Virus record (IMG/VR): IMGVR_UViG_3300007708_000028
Span: 1 to 23,066 of that record
Source: a virus
Strand: one strand, 5' to 3'
DNA: 23,066 nucleotides
Made by a program: the position numbers and the translations under genes. The stretch's first letter is position 1. The number at the start of each line of letters is the position of its first letter. A model generated the notes under the pieces. The model made no database searches. It was not told where the DNA came from and worked only from the letters and a program-made list of their open reading frames with translations. Of the stretch, positions 22,067 to 23,066 are shown one piece after another.

Positions 22067-22074
22067 TATTTATT
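22067..22074 (-). promoter_or_regulatory. Possible proximal late promoter before gp13
   Basis: AATAAATAG on the minus strand is one base from the T4 late core, 26 bases upstream of the gp13 ATG. It may act with or instead of the exact match at 22099-22106. Confidence 0.4.
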
Positions 22075-22098
22075 CATCTGAAAATATGTGCTATCAGA

Positions 22099-22106
22099 TA
22101 TTTATA
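22099..22106 (-). promoter_or_regulatory. T4-type late promoter before gp13
   Basis: TATAAATAT on the minus strand is an exact late core, 58 bases upstream of gp13. It faces away from the plus-strand copy at 22148-22155. Confidence 0.75.
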
Positions 22107-22147
22107 TGCTTTGCCAGAATTTGCATCGTAGACTTAAAAGCAAGACA

Positions 22148-22155
22148 TATAAATA
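22148..22155 (+). promoter_or_regulatory. T4-type late promoter before the repeat protein
   Basis: TATAAATACT on the plus strand matches the T4 late consensus over ten bases, 39 bases before the ATG at 22195. With 22099-22106 it forms a divergent late promoter pair. Confidence 0.82.
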
Positions 22156-22194
22156 CTTTGTAGAACACTTTTTAATAACAGATAGAGTAAAGCT

Positions 22195-23066
22195 ATGGCA
22201 ATAACACTAGGACTAGGTGTCACTTATCATGACACCTCTGTAGAAACATCAGCTAAATCACCTATTCGTGCTATTTTTGGGTATGGTAATGGTGCTACTA
22301 ACAAAACAAACTTAGTTAATAATTATGGTGGTGTCGCGTTAGATACAACAGGTGTTGGAACTGCTAGGGCCGAGTTAGCGGCAGCAGGCTATGGTGGCGA
22401 TAAAGCCATTTTTGGTTATGGTCAGATTGGAGCATACGTATCAATGACCAATCTTGTATCAAATATAGGTGTTGTTGCAGGTGATATCACAGGTGTTGGT
22501 ACAGGCAGAAAGGCTCTAGCAGCAGCCACTTACGGTGGTGATAAGGCTATATTTGGATATGGAGAAAAAGCAAACAACACCGCTGAGGATTTTACTGCTG
22601 TAACAAACAAGGTATCCAACACAGGTGTTGTTGTGACAGATACAGCTGGTATTGGTATAGCAAGACGGAGTCTTGCTGCTGCTAGTTATGGTGTCGATAA
22701 AGCTATTTTCAGTTATGGTGCAGGCAACACCGGCGGCGGTGGAGGTGTGAGCACTTTTAATATTCCCACTAACTTAGTATCAAATACAGGCGTTGTTGGT
22801 GCTAGTGTAACTGGGGTCGGTACTGGAAGATCATCTCCAGCGGCAGCAGGCTATGGTGGCGATAAGGCTATTTTTGGTTATGGGGCTGTTATTGGCGCGG
22901 CATCTATGACAAATTTAGTATCAAACACAGGTATTATTGCTGCTGATGTTACTAATATTACTACTGCTAGATATATTTTAGCGGCAGCAGGATATGGTGG
23001 TGATAAGGCTATTTTTGGATATGGTACTAACAACACTGGTACTCCACCAAGTTTTTCATTAACAAA
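22195..23066 (+). CDS. Kelch-like YG-DKAIFGYG repeat protein, probable virion adhesin (partial)
   Basis: The only clear plus-strand gene in the window runs off the right edge after 290 codons. After MAITLGLGVTYHD it consists of about five repeats of 45-55 residues. Each reads roughly IFGYG, a variable Gly/Asn/Thr-rich stretch, TNLVSNTGVV, D-TGVGTAR, then LAAAGYGGDK. IFGYG or IFSYG recurs at residues 27, 72, 119, 171, 226 and 273. The arginine followed by AAA-YG and a short strand resembles kelch beta-propeller blades, so a propeller or beta-solenoid on a tail fibre or capsid surface is likely; this is inferred. The variable stretch after IFGYG carries the length differences, including a GGGGG run at 180-184. 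A late promoter lies upstream, while the ribosome-binding site is weak (AGAG). No stop is reached. Confidence 0.85.
   Translation, partial: MAITLGLGVTYHDTSVETSAKSPIRAIFGYGNGATNKTNLVNNYGGVALDTTGVGTARAELAAAGYGGDKAIFGYGQIGAYVSMTNLVSNIGVVAGDITGVGTGRKALAAATYGGDKAIFGYGEKANNTAEDFTAVTNKVSNTGVVVTDTAGIGIARRSLAAASYGVDKAIFSYGAGNTGGGGGVSTFNIPTNLVSNTGVVGASVTGVGTGRSSPAAAGYGGDKAIFGYGAVIGAASMTNLVSNTGIIAADVTNITTARYILAAAGYGGDKAIFGYGTNNTGTPPSFSLT

Noticed and set aside
22195-23066. Phase-variation tandem DNA repeat
   Set aside because: Units vary in length and DNA sequence and stay in frame; they are better explained as protein repeats, though recombination between cores is possible.

Overview
The window is part of a lytic, T4-superfamily myovirus genome (Caudoviricetes, contractile tail). 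This rests on an almost unbroken T4-order set of core genes recognised from their proteins: gp13, gp14, gp15, gp17, gp18, gp19, gp20, gp67, gp21, gp22 and gp23, followed by uvsY, uvsW, gp55, gp47 and gp46. The DNA is AT-rich overall. Protein lengths and sequence style, a CobS-like AAA ATPase gene and a YG-DKAIFGYG repeat protein recall T4-like phages of aquatic bacteria more than coliphage T4. No photosynthesis gene, tRNA or CRISPR is visible, and the host cannot be named from this sequence.

Layout: nearly everything is on the minus strand, so the genes are transcribed from right to left. From the right edge: a plus-strand, kelch-like repeat protein runs off the end (22195 onward). It is divided by back-to-back late promoters from the minus-strand morphogenesis block: neck (gp13, gp14), sheath terminator (gp15), large terminase (gp17), sheath (gp18), tube (gp19), portal (gp20), prohead core (gp67, a gp68-position gene, one unknown gene), protease (gp21), scaffold (gp22), major capsid (gp23), and a second gp19-family tube-like gene. 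Left of about 8870 lies the DNA-metabolism and late-regulation block: uvsY, uvsW, a small LSm-like gene, the late sigma gp55, a 44-residue coupled gene, and gp47/gp46. After these come a large zincin-VWA protein, a 65-residue unknown, a putative small membrane ORF and the 5' end of a cobS-like AAA gene.

Control: the two halves carry different promoters. Structural genes are preceded by TATAAATA-type T4 late promoters, which are the targets of the gp55 sigma encoded here. The metabolic half carries a very uniform sigma70-like set, TGTACA-N17-TATAAT, before gp55, the VWA gene, the 65-residue gene and the cobS region. Rho-independent hairpins with UUCG loops follow gp23 and gp18.

Most notable for follow-up: (i) two plus-strand promoters, at 8835-8863 and 19607-19635, that share a downstream stem-loop element and point antisense into late genes, resembling the promoter-early stem-loop cassettes described in T4-type phages; (ii) the MoxR/CobS-type AAA gene next to an HExxH zincin fused to a VWA domain, which looks like an AAA-driven protease or remodelling pair and not a cobalamin enzyme; (iii) the same SGYTS-PTVTI repeat module inserted into both sheath and neck proteins; (iv) a second tube-like gene beside the capsid gene; and (v) no gene 16 at its usual place.
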